Source: Saprolegnia diclina VS20 (taxonomy: Eukaryota; Oomycota; Saprolegniomycetes; Saprolegniales; Saprolegniaceae). From it: a stretch of DNA of 64,000 nucleotides. Positions 11,401 to 20,540 of this stretch are shown here, in pieces. The translations under genes were made by a program, and so were the position numbers. The notes under the pieces were generated by a model, which had not been told where the DNA came from, did no database searches, and saw only the letters and a list, made by a program, of their open reading frames with translations. Positions within the stretch are counted from its first letter, which is position 1; the number at the start of each line of letters is the position of its first letter. The DNA lies in NCBI RefSeq assembly GCF_000281045.1, contig NW_008246153.1:104246-168245 (forward strand), given 5' to 3'.

Positions 11401-12231
11401 GAGCAGCTCAATAAACGAGCAAAAGTCGGGCAGATCGGCAAAGAAACCAGCTTCTCGGAGCCGGTCGGCGTCGGCCTCAGGTAGCTCGTAGACATGCGCG
11501 CGCAGCGACGCGAGCGCGAGATCGAGGGCGACGTAGTGCATCGGAAGCGGCCACACGTCCGCTTCGGGCGGTACGATGAACCCGTCGGGCACATTGACGT
11601 GGCCGTGCAGACGCTGAAAGACGAGAAGCGCCTCGATCTGCTCCGACCACGCGACGAGCTGTGACATGGGCGCGCGCTTGCCTGGACGGTGCACGACGCA
11701 AAATGTCGTGTCGCAGCGCAGACGCCAAAGAAACCCTAGCGCGTCGAGGTCGCTTCGTTGCTGGACGACTTTGGGCGTGTAGACGTAGCTCTGGCAGCGC
11801 AGCGTGTTGACAGCGCGGCCGAGCGGGAAGCGCTGCAGGTGCCGCGGATACGAGTCAGGCACAACGTACGTCGTCGGCACCGCGAGGTCGCCGTGCTCTT
11901 CTCGGTACAAGCACAGCGCCTCGAGGCGATGCGCCCAGCTCGACTCTTGGCATTGCTGGACTCGCGGCGTCGTCCACTTGAATCCGAGGGCATCCAGCGT
12001 CGCCTTGTGCGCCGGATCAATCGCCGACTGCGTGCGAAGTGAGGCCACGCGCCGCCCAAGCTGGAGGCCTTGGGTGGCGGCCGGCCATGGCGCTGTCATC
12101 GGGACGTCAAAGTCGACGGGTACGTTGACATGATCATGCAGGTCGCGAAACGCTTGGAGCGCTTCCACGACAACTGGCCAGGGCGCCGGCGCGTCGCTGG
12201 CAGTCGCTTTGGCGTCGTCCGGTCCCGCCAT
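8416..12231 (-). CDS. Helicase-associated-like repeat protein, about 12 units
   Basis: This intronless gene encodes about 1,271 residues, mostly repeats of 75-100 residues with the core AL.FR..HGHVNVP..F.VP....WP....GL.LG..V..LR. That pattern matches the helicase-associated (HA) domain, which is often found without a helicase in stramenopiles, and no helicase motor motifs are present. About twelve units can be counted. Units 1-5 and 6-10 form a duplicated block: units 5 and 10 share TWA.IL and LLPP, and units 4 and 9 share LG(D/E)LAWS. A low-complexity Ala/Pro-rich linker separates units 10 and 11. A Pro-rich stretch near the C terminus contains two tandem GPYAPMAAP units before the last repeat. 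Function is unknown; nucleic-acid binding is inferred from the family only. The start MAGPDDAK is preferred over an ATG eight codons upstream. Confidence 0.8.
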   Translation of the reverse strand: MAGPDDAKATASDAPAPWPVVVEALQAFRDLHDHVNVPVDFDVPMTAPWPAATQGLQLGRRVASLRTQSAIDPAHKATLDALGFKWTTPRVQQCQESSWAHRLEALCLYREEHGDLAVPTTYVVPDSYPRHLQRFPLGRAVNTLRCQSYVYTPKVVQQRSDLDALGFLWRLRCDTTFCVVHRPGKRAPMSQLVAWSEQIEALLVFQRLHGHVNVPDGFIVPPEADVWPLPMHYVALDLALASLRAHVYELPEADADRLREAGFFADLPDFCSFIELLAIYRAEFGSCAVRIDFVVPRMGGPWINAWRGLALGDLAWSVGLKARALKAAQRDDLKRAGFVFNVDATWANILVGLEHYGAKAVTPSFVAPPTWPGDLAGLRLGHFVERMHTAKRLRLLPPATAATFATLTQTLRAPQLLWEPPHDATTRLQVLKQLRDIVRVVRDVHTVLPYDFVVPSSGSAWPPDSHGVPLGVRLRWFWQHKELSLPVCDELRALGVTVNDAPRRVAPKASAPTARAWTLQDKVRALAFYRHLHGTANMPLRFTVPTASPWPTPLRGLKLAAFLQSLHYHDRALDKKFEAQLQQLGFSSAEATSRCVKRATRGGLVVGTVSIATQVAALHAYQQLVRHVGTMPDDFAVPADDAAWPPGSSDIVLSRVILALRNHWFELRPNEDACVRALGLFADVPPFDDFVQLVSRLTSDGKTTVPLDFVVPSKWSTPWSGAPLGELAWSLGVLIKHLDYAKTQQLATIGFDFNTPATWAHILDGLRTYHSLYGLTDVPEAFVVPCIASWPEDMHGMRLGHWVQYLHSARELYLLPPDTIAAVDAIATGAEAPDTVPSGDNSAPPATVPAATTITDDAVSTEAGAQPEADQPSPVAVQPSGGAQPAAPASLALDTSPNEQSDHLVALDLWLRATPSPSESARLGTISRACPVVLRSVSVGAFLLELEVGRAFEHLQSTLDDRRFDRRARWAIKFQALTMFKALNGHLRVPRAFTISSDVVWPASLNGLRLGDVAFWLRRLTAADVVSTVATQLGAIGFEWDALPASASQSKHRASTVAPIVLSSLPAPNARPSVRGAPRAKAKAVAKDLDRIHAIRSEPIRATARVINICSPSDEDPGTKRDNSDRDAIGTGPVQPLPVGVRRRQDDPEPVASVRRRLAHGWVVPPRGPMAPLPMPVPLRSPYAPMAAPPHGPYAPMAAPRPLDAFPWRVCLDELRRYFIEHEHSNVPLEYVSESVPLGRLVRELRQGGAILTPPHLQELQALKFDWSISE

Positions 12232-12472
12232 CACCAGCCAAGAGCAATAAAACACATGCCAACGTCCTCACACTATTTATGGAAAAAAGGACAGCGATAC
12301 GATATACTGTGCACGTCGTTCGTTCGCAACTGAGATACATTCCCCAGCGAGCGGCCAAGACGACGCATATGCGACTGACTCAGAACGTAAGAGGGATCAA
12401 TTGACATCGGTTGATGGCTTGAGGGCGAATGAATGCTCTGGTTGCTCTGGTGGGCTTTGCCACTTTACTGCC

Positions 12473-12510
12473 GACAACTGGATAATCGTTGGTCGTCCGG
12501 ATATGACCTT
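12473..12510 (+). repeat. Diverged direct repeat, copy 1
   Basis: This 38-bp sequence starts GACAACTGGATAATCGTTGG and ends with CCGGATATGACCTT. It matches copy 2 at 12844-12882 with a handful of substitutions and one indel. It contains a GTCCGGATA variant of the palindrome seen upstream of many genes here, followed directly by ATG. Both copies can be read as DNW.I.G.PDM.L. Confidence 0.75.
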
Positions 12511-12665
12511 GGCGCCAAAAGCGGTTTCGACCGTCAATCGCAAGAGCCAACGAGACCTTTCAATGTGAGCCCTGTCCGAGCAGTGCTCCAAAGCGAATCG
12601 TGTACCGACCAATACTGCCGCCTGACGGCAACTCACCGTCGATCGCGTTTAGCTTTCTCGCGATT

Positions 12666-12827
12666 GCGAGGTGTGGCTCAGCTCCCAGAACCGCAACTAC
12701 CGCAAGCGCATCGGGAAGGGCTCGATCTCGCACCTCGCGTCGGCTATCACGGTCGCGGCCTCGAGCTTTAGCATGACGATCACGGATGCGACGCCATTTT
12801 TGGCCAAGATCGACCAGGCCCGGTTCC
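12666..12827 (+). pseudogene. 162-bp copy of the dehydratase gene (inverted)
   Basis: This segment is a near-identical inverted copy of 1509-1670, inside the aconitase-family gene about 11 kb away. By eye 157 of 162 bases match, with differences at five scattered positions. It encodes [20 protein letters not shown] and onward in frame, but the match stops abruptly at both ends and the surrounding DNA cannot supply the rest of the enzyme. It includes no intron or poly-A evidence, so a DNA-level duplication or capture is as likely as retrocopying. The small divergence implies a recent event or gene conversion with the parent. Confidence 0.9.
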
Positions 12828-12843
12828 TGCGATGGGATTGTCT

Positions 12844-12882
12844 GACAACTGGACGATCATTGGTTGTCCGGATATGATCCTT
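12844..12882 (+). repeat. Diverged direct repeat, copy 2
   Basis: This is the partner of 12473-12510, beginning GACAACTGGACGATCATTGG and containing TGTCCGGATATGATCC. The two copies flank the dehydratase fragment in the same orientation. They are too long and too diverged for an ordinary target-site duplication, but they may mark the ends of a duplicated segment. Confidence 0.7.
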
Positions 12883-12885
12883 GAT

Positions 12886-13020
12886 TCGCGCCATCGCGAA
12901 CGTCAAAGTGGACTCCAGCGACTTTTTCAAGCACACCGCAAGAACTCTTGTTGCCATCTACGACGGCGCAGAAGGTCGCTCAGCCTCCAAAGTCGTCGTG
13001 CTGGACGACCAACTATGAAC
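12886..13020 (+). pseudogene. Unrecognised coding-like scrap
   Basis: One frame reads IRAIANVKVDSSDFFKH, then TARTLVAIYDGAEGR and SASKVVVLDDQL before TGA. It looks like the C-terminal end of a protein, with third-position G/C preference like real exons nearby. There is no start codon and a stop lies immediately upstream in the frame, so it is either the last exon of a gene I cannot reconstruct or a fragment. I do not recognise the family. Confidence 0.35.
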
Positions 13021-13074
13021 CCTGCAGTGCCCAGGGGTAGGTTCATATCGCGATTAGGGCTATCGAGGCCAGGA

Positions 13075-14715
13075 CTAGGCATCCTTCTTGAGCCGCTCGT
13101 ACGCAGCGAGGGCTTGCGCTCGCATATGCGCATCTTCTTTGGCACGCGCGCGGTGCCATGCTGCGGCTGCCGCGAGCAAAATGAGCGTGACACCGGCTAC
13201 CACGCCGAGGCCAGCGTCCACGACAAAGCGGTACGCGTGGTACGGGTACCCAGTGAGGCCCAGCGCAATGCCCTTCTCCGCGCCTATGCATAAATAGCTA
13301 TCGACACGCAGTCGGCATCGATGACCACGCACCCGATACAATGCGGGCGAGGTGCGCGTGGAGGCTCTCGGGCGTGATGGCCCCGCTCGGCGCTTCGTAA
13401 AACACGTTGGACTAGTAAAGACACCATCTCTTCCTCTGCCTCAATGCCACCGGCAGAGACGTACGTGCAGGTTCCAGACAAAGTACGTCGGGAACGTCGT
13501 GACGTAGAAGCGCTGAACGTAGGCGCGAAACTTGGTCGCTTCGAGGTACCCAAACGCAATGTCTCCGGTCGCTTGCGACGCGACCGTCGATGCGAGCTGC
13601 AGAAAGGTCGTGTCGGTCGCGTCCTTGACGCACGCGACCACGAGAAGAGCGTGGGCCTTCCCGATCGCCATGAGGTTCTCCCGCCCGAGTGCCACAAACT
13701 TGGGATAACCGTGCTTGAGCAGCCACTAGGATCCGCGTGTGAGGTTGCTGCAACGATGAACAATAGTGTTCATAATAGAAGATAATAGTGTGCATAATAC
13801 CGTGTCCAAGGGTAGCGTCGTGGCATCGTAAAGCGCCACGTCACCCGTTGCGTCGACGCGCGCGACAAACGACCCCGACGAGGGCAGTCTACGTCGATGC
13901 AGTTGATACAAACTTGATACAAATCGGTGGCGAAGGCAGCATACGTGGCAAAATAGGGGGAGGCAGCAAGTGACGCAAGGTCGCGCAGCTCGAGAAAGAG
14001 CTAGTTGCAAGGTGCAGTGGCGTCCGAGATGCGAGGAGCGACGTACGTGTTGGCCGCGGAGGGCCGTCGCGGCGCTGTAGTACGCTGGTTGCAGCTTGGC
14101 ACCGACAGCGTCCGATGCCTACACGTGTCGTTTACAACGATAGAAGGCGGTGAGGACAGTGGTGGAGCCGAGTACGTGGACGAAAACCAGCGCGGACGCT
14201 TCGGTGGTCAGAAGCGCGTCGACGTCGCCAGCCGTCGCGACCGTCTTGACGGGCGTCCCCGAGACGCGCCGGCCAAGCGCCAAGAAGGCGTCCACGGAGC
14301 GTTCACCCTTGTACGGGCTCCACACGCCGCTGGGGTCGCGCACGAGCAGCGTCGGGTACCGCTCGATCGCAAACTGGCCTTCAAGGCGCGGGTTCACGGT
14401 GATATCGACTTTGCCTGCAGGAGGCATGAGCGACGCCAACATCACACATGCGCGATGATCGCACCGATGCGCAAGAGGCCGTCCGTGGCGTCGGCGGTGT
14501 CGACGAGGACCGGATCGAGGAGCTGGCACGAGTGGCACCAGGGCTACCGCTCTATGATACCTCTGACGTGGCAGGCTGGAACGACGCACCGCGTAAAAGT
14601 CGACGAGCCACGCATCGGACGAGTCTTCAACGGTAGCGCCAAAGCTCGCATCAGTAAGGACGTGGACGCTTGCGGCGACGCCGACGATCGCCAGCAGCAG
14701 CACGCGGAGCAGCAT
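13075..14715 (-). CDS. Thioredoxin-related transmembrane protein (TMX/PDI-like)
   Basis: The protein starts with a signal peptide (MLLRVLLLAIVGVAASVHV) and a thioredoxin domain. Splicing 14590-14715 to 14465-14543 restores DFYAPWCHSC, a CxxC redox site. The next splice, to the exon ending at 14414, gives LLRIGKVDITVNPRLEGQF and then a cis-proline segment (ERYPTLLVRDPSG). Further exons (about 13920-14000, 13800-13880, 13441-13730 and 13075-13390) encode additional thioredoxin-fold parts, a membrane helix (VVAGVTLILLAAAAAW) and a short charged tail ending KKDA. That ending is a KKxx dilysine ER-retrieval signal, so the inferred role is oxidative folding at the ER membrane, as for TMX3. Some middle junctions are approximate. 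The gene is divergent from the EF-hand/RCC1 gene, with a double TATCCGGAT motif between them. Confidence 0.8.
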
Positions 14716-14731
14716 CTCTGGGCTGTCGGCG

Positions 14732-14755
14732 GTATCCGGATTTGAATCCGGATAT
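14732..14755. promoter_or_regulatory. Double TATCCGGAT motif in divergent promoter
   Basis: Two copies (14733-14741 and 14745-14754) lie 17 nt upstream of the TMX-like start and 59 nt upstream of the EF-hand/RCC1 start. The symmetric placement between divergent genes suggests a bidirectional core-promoter element. Confidence 0.55.
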
Positions 14756-14813
14756 CACTGCATTCGGCATGTGCCGAATTTTAGCATGCAGTGTAACCGT
14801 GACCGAGGAGGCG

Positions 14814-17800
14814 ATGATCGGGTTCTTCCGCGGGTGTGGGTCCATCTCCCCGCGCAAGGTGGCGGTCGAAGCGTCGGCGACGGCTGCGGCGACCGGGAAG
14901 CCTTCGCCGATCAAGCCGTCGGAGCAAGCGCCGGCGAAGCCACCGACGCCGCTGAAGCCGCCGACGCCCAAGACGCCGGGCGAAGTGACCAAGGAGGCTG
15001 CGAACCTCGACATGTTTGGTGCTGACAGCGACGAGAGCGACGACGAGGCTGCGCTCGAGCGCTACGACCGCAAGGAGATCGACAAGGCGTCCGAGGCGAC
15101 GCAGGAAGAGTACAACAAGCGCAACGTGGCGCTGCTCCTCTCCAAGGTGCTGCACGTGCATGGACCTTCTCTCATCACGTCCTTGCATAGATGACACCCG
15201 AAGAGCTCTTCAAGAGATTCGACGAAGATCACTCGGGTTTAATCTCGGTCGACGAGTTCCTTGCCATGGTAGCTCCATGAACGTAGCGCAAATAGCGACG
15301 CTAGTTGTAGCTGCCGCAGTTGAACATCAGCGTGAGCAAGCCCAAGGGTCTGCGCATCTTCCGCGCGTGCGACAAGGACGGCAGTGGCGAGATCGACTTG
15401 GAGGAGTTCAAGATGGCACTCTTCGCCGTGGACCCGACCTCGGGGAATACCCTCCAGTATACCTCCGCCGTAGGACGTATACCCACGGTTATAACGTGTT
15501 ATGTAGGTTCACGCCATCGTCGCTCTTGTCACCGAAAGACGCCTTCTCGCTGTTTGACGAAAATGGCAGCGGTCAGATCGACGAGCTCGAGTTCGCCGAC
15601 GTCGTCGAGTACTTCAACATCAACGCCGACGACGCCAAGCAGGAAAAGCTGTTCAAAAAGTACGACAAGGACAAGAGCGGCTACATTGACGTACGTCCTG
15701 CCTCCTTGAGCACTGGGTTTTGTACGATTCGGCATCTAGTTTGAAGAGTTCCGCGCCATGTGGCTGCAGTGCATTGACGTCGAGGCCGAGCTCCGCGCGC
15801 GCAAGATCGACATACCCAAGTACGCGACGCGCGCCAAGCTCATGACGATGCTCGAAGTCGTGCTGCTCGAAGAAGAGCACAATGAGGCCCAAGTGCTCTT
15901 GGAAGCCAAGTGGTACCACCACTGGCAACTCGAGAAGATCCGCCGGTCGACGCTCGCGGCCAAAGCAATGTTGCGCGCGCAAGACGAACTGGCGGCGGCG
16001 CTCGACGCGGCGGGACAAGTGTACGTCCTCGGCACGGGCCAATATGGTAGAAACCGAAATGACTCGAGAGGAATTCTCAAAAAGCAACTCTAGATCAGTT
16101 TACGGGCGCCCCCGCGACACGCGACCCGCTGCTCTATGACGGCTACAAGAGCGTCAGTGCGATCTGGTGCGGGATATACTGCACACAGTCCATCGTGGAG
16201 AGCACTGTCGTAGGGAAGCTCGCGTCCAGCCGACGTACGTCCCACCAGCCGTAAAACTCAAGACCATCGACCCGACGAGCGCCAATGTACAAACCGGCGA
16301 CACGATTGTCGTACCAAAAACAGAGCGCAAGCCGGTGCCGAGTCCCGAGAAGATCCCATTTGTGCGGCGGCGGCCCGAAAACGCGGGCTGGGTCGACACG
16401 AGTCCGCCCAAGTTGGACCGGTTGCTGTGGCAGCCAAAGCCAAAAGAGACGGTGCTCGAGACACCGGACGAGTCGAGCGTCAGTGAGATCGAGACGGACG
16501 ACGAGCTTCTGACAAAATTCCTCGACGACCGCCAGTACGTGCGCAGTCTGCGCTTCCAATCGATTCACCCAATGCCCAACACGGGCTGGCTCTGGGGCCG
16601 CCAAGTGACCCATGTACGTTGTTATTCAGTATGGGCACGGTCACATCTGCGCTAGGCAACGATCACAGACAGCATCGCGTACGCCATGACGGCGTCCGGT
16701 CAAATCTACTGTTGGGGTACGTTTAACTCGCTTTTAGACGCATTTCTATTGTCTCCTAGGCGGCCAAAACAAGTGGTGGAAGGGACTCGCGGCCGAGACT
16801 CGCAACCCTCATGATGACGACGACGACGACGATACTTTTGACGACGAGCTGGCGCGGCAACGGCAGCACGAAAAGCAAATTGCCGCTGCCCGGCAACTCA
16901 CGGCGCGGTCCGAGCTGCAGAAAATGGCTTCCCCCAAACACGTACGAGTTACGTGTTGGTGCTAGTGCAAGCACTGGATGCTAGGTCGCGGCGGCTGTCG
17001 CGCTCGAAGTCGAAGTCCAGCGCCAAAACGCCGCCGAACTTAAGTACCGCCAAGACAAGGAGGTCAACGCCTATGAAAAGTACGTTTATGCACTACTCCA
17101 AAGTGCAAGCGTGTCTAGGTACAAGCGCGTGGTGGTTTACTTTGGGCATTGGGAGCCGCCGCCAAGTGCATCAACACGGGTTCTCTTTCTGCATCAAGTG
17201 CTGTTGCCCAAAGTCAGCATCGCCGAAGTCAAGGCCTCGCTGACGGTACTGTCGCCTTCGCGCAGCAAAGACGAATATGGTCGTAGAACCGAGGATTTGC
17301 GATTGATCGTGTCACAAAGCTCGAGATGATCGACCTCTTTAGCGACTGCCTGGACATTGAGGCAGGATCGTGTTGGCAATGCAGCGTGATGCCACTTTGC
17401 ATAGAACGAACTGTGCAGTGAAGAGCAGCGCCGGGGGTTTATGGAGTCGGATTTCCATATTCAAGTGCGTTGCGACCGAAGACGTTCGACATCATAAAGA
17501 CCTTTGTAGGAAGCCGAGCAAGTCCAGCTCAAGCCCAAGCAAGCCGCGCAGCTTGTACGACCTCAACACATTGTCCGCATCTCACAATAAATGATGCTAG
17601 CTTCTGGACAAGGCCAAGCTGCTTGAAGACGTACGAGATTCCTACGCAGATTCTCAAAACAACGCTGGCTAGTATGCCATGTACCGAGAGCAGCAGGCGC
17701 GCCTTCACGAGCTGCGCATCGAAGAAGAGAAACGCGCCAACCTCGACTTTGCCCTTCGTCGGGTACCCTCGACTGTCCTTTTGATGATGGCTGCTTCAAT

Positions 17801-20507
17801 GGCGAGCGCAGGAAGCAGCGTTTGAAGACTCGGTAGCCCACCACCGTATCCAACTCGAAGACGTCGTGCCAGAGTACACGCCCCGTCACACATCGCTCGT
17901 GGTCGATCTCAACGGCGTCACGTCGCGGTAAGTAGCTTCTCGACTCTGTCCTTCGAGACCTTGCGCGGTGAGTAGGGGCCCTCCGTTGCATGCCAACCGC
18001 GGCGCGGCGGTGCGTCTACCAAGCCGCGTGTGTCGATATAGGGTCATTATAGGCAGCGTGGCGCTTGGCCGCCGGCGAGTCGTACGCGTGTGTCGTGACG
18101 CACGCCGGGTACGTCTTTTCCGCATGCGCCTACCGTGACGACCGGGTTAGCGCGCTCTATACGTGGGGCGTTGGCATTCACGGTCGCCTTGGCCACGGAA
18201 AGAACCTCGAGGGCGTCGTCAACTCGGACGCCGACCACCCGACGCGCGTTCTCGCACTTCAAGTACGCGCCACTGCAAGTCCTCGCCTACGAATGGATTT
18301 GCTGCTAGTCGGTCTTTGTCAAAGAGGTGGCGTGCGCGTTTGACCACAGCGCTGCCATCAGCGTCGACGGCCACGTGTACGTCTGGGGCTCGGCGGCCAC
18401 CGGGAAGCTCGGTATCGGTGCACTGGACGACAAGTACGAGCAGTTTGCGCTCTACCCGATGCTCGTCAAGATCCCCAACCAACGTCGCATCCGGTGCGAG
18501 ATCTTTGGATCGGTCATGCTCACACAGGGCCTCGTAGGCAAGTGTCGTGTGGCCGCGCACACACGGGCGCAGTGAGCACACAAGGCGAGCTCTTTATGTG
18601 GGGCTGTGCGAACGGTGGGCGCCTTGGCTTTGGCGAGTTTGTTTTGGACCAAGTCGTCGTGCCCACGTACGTCAAGGCGCTCGCCCACGTCCGCATCGCA
18701 CAGGTGCAAGCTCTAGCCACTTCACTTGCGTGACGTCGTGAAGTAGGTGTCGTGCGGCAACACCCACTCGGCATTTTGCACGGAGATTTGCTCGGAGATC
18801 ACTGCCAGCATCGAAACCATTTCGGGTACATGATCTTGTTCCGCATGGTGTCACTGCACGGTGCTAGGCGGCGAGATTTACGTCTGCGGCAGTGCCGGGC
18901 CGCTCATGCACTACACGCCGTCGTGGTCGCTGCTCCAGTCGATCTGTGGTACGCCCATGCGCCAAGTTGCTTGCGGGTTTGGGCACACGGCTGCGGTTTC
19001 GATGGACGGCGAGCTTTACACGTGGGGGCAGAACGCCAAGGCATGCACGGGGCATTCAAAAGAGGTTGGCATGCCTCGTGAATCGAAGAGTCAGTAGCAT
19101 ATGTAGCGGCGGGTCGTCCCCGAGCCCGAGCTCCTTCGCGCGTTTCACGTCGCGCCCTTCAACCTTGCTTTGCACAAGCGCTGTCGCCAAAGCAGTATTT
19201 TTAACGAGCAGAATGCCAACTGCGCCGTGAACGGCAACCGCAGCGGCCGGCTCCACGCCTGCACGCACACCCAGGTAGGCTGACCCAACCCTATGGGCAC
19301 CACACTTTATGGTACGTAGTTTGACGACTGTCCGTGGTGGGAAGTCGACTTGGGCCAGCCTGCTGTGATTAGTCGCATTCAAGTACGTGATGCAATTGGA
19401 TCTGAATCTGAATCTGAATCTGAAATGGCAGGTCTGGAATCGGACGGACGAGCCGATTGATATTTCACACCCGAGAGACGAGTACACACGCCGGCTCTTT
19501 CCGTTTTGGATCCTTGTGAGCGAAGTGCCCTTACCCGACGGCAGCGGCAAGGAAGTGTACGCGCTGCATTGCACAGACTTGATGTTTGAGTCATCGCAGG
19601 CTCAAGGCCGGTCGCGACCTCTCGAACGAAGCCAAGGAGTTTACGCAAAACCAGCGCCTCACGCAGTGGATTCTTCCGACGTCCGAGTCGGTGGGCCGGT
19701 ACTGTGTTTCTGTCGTTGCGACAGAGCGACATGGACTTAGTTATGTTCGTATTCACGTGCGCGGTCGCACCTACATGCATTTGGCCGAGGTTTGACCCCT
19801 CGAGATCGCGCATGTCTTCACCTGTGCAGGTTGAGGTCTTTGGCGTCTATCACGCGCTCAACTACGTTGGTCAAGTGTCGTCCGTGCACTGCGCCAAGAA
19901 CGTGACACTCGTTGTCATGCGTCCAATCGCCAAATCGACGTGCGCTCCTCAGGGGCAGGGTTATGAAAGTGACGGTGAACTAGCGTGTTGCACGACCACT
20001 ACATCAAGGCGGTCCAAGCCGATCCGGACAACGCCACGATCCTGCGGCAGTACGAAGCTTACGTCAAGTGCTTTCACCTGTACACTCTTCACGATACTTC
20101 GCCATCCTTCCCACCTGTGCCATAAGGTACGGTCGGGGTGAACCATTGAGCAAGCTGCCGTGTCGCCTCTGCCGTGCCACGCGCAAGTGCGAGATTTGCG
20201 AGTACTTTGACAGTTCACCGTCCGCCGACATGCCGCTGACGCCGCTTGGCGGGAAGCTCGGGCTCAAGGTCCGAAACATAGTCCTCCATGACATCTGAAG
20301 GAGCGTGTAGGAGGCCGCCGAGGTGATTCTGAGCCGCGAGCCGCCACGGCCTGCGTACGAGCCCTTTGTGGCGCCCGTGCGAGAAACCATTGTACGTTTA
20401 CAGCTGCGCACTACTCTGTAGCTACCTTTTAGACGGACAAGATCAGCAAGGTCATGCAGCTGTCGCCCACCAAGCTGCGTCTTCGGCAAAGCAGCACCAA
20501 CTCCTAA
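14814..20507 (+). CDS. EF-hand / RCC1 / F5-8C-like lectin fusion protein
   Basis: A long gene with many small exons. After a Pro-rich N terminus come four EF-hand loops: DEDHSGLISVDE, DKDGSGEIDLEE, DENGSGQIDELE and DKDKSGYIDFEE, the last restored by splicing near 15690-15741. A helical region follows (about 15760-16020), then roughly seven RCC1-type blades scattered over 16,010-19,050, such as ALYTWGVGIHGRLGHG, HVYVWGSAATGKLGIG and ELFMWGCANGGRLGFG. A galactose-binding F5/8C or fucolectin-like domain (NLALHKRCRQSS, then DPWWEVDLGQPAVISRIQ) lies at about 19,150-19,860. The tail contains CRLCRATRKCEIC, a possible metal-binding knuckle. The product may be a calcium-sensing scaffold, but its role is not known. 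The ATG beginning MIGFFRGCG was chosen; an in-frame ATG at 14769 is also possible. Not every exon join was resolved. Confidence 0.75.
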
Positions 20508-20540
20508 CGCGAGGCGATGCGACTTGTCTATTTGAGTACA

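Larger units (their letters stand above)
12232..13074. other. Decayed intergenic zone with gene scraps
   Basis: This stretch lies between the repeat-protein start and the TMX-like 3' end. It holds diverged direct repeats at 12473-12510 and 12844-12882, a 162-bp dehydratase copy at 12666-12827, and a short coding-like scrap ending in TGA near 13018. No intact gene is supported. The pieces look like duplicated fragments accumulating changes. Confidence 0.6.

Noticed and set aside
10156-11484. 442-codon plus-strand frame over the repeat protein
   Set aside because: Antisense shadow; the minus strand shows the conserved repeats.
12473-12882. Target-site duplication of a transposon
   Set aside because: The repeats are 38-39 bp with several mismatches and no terminal inverted repeats or transposase were found.
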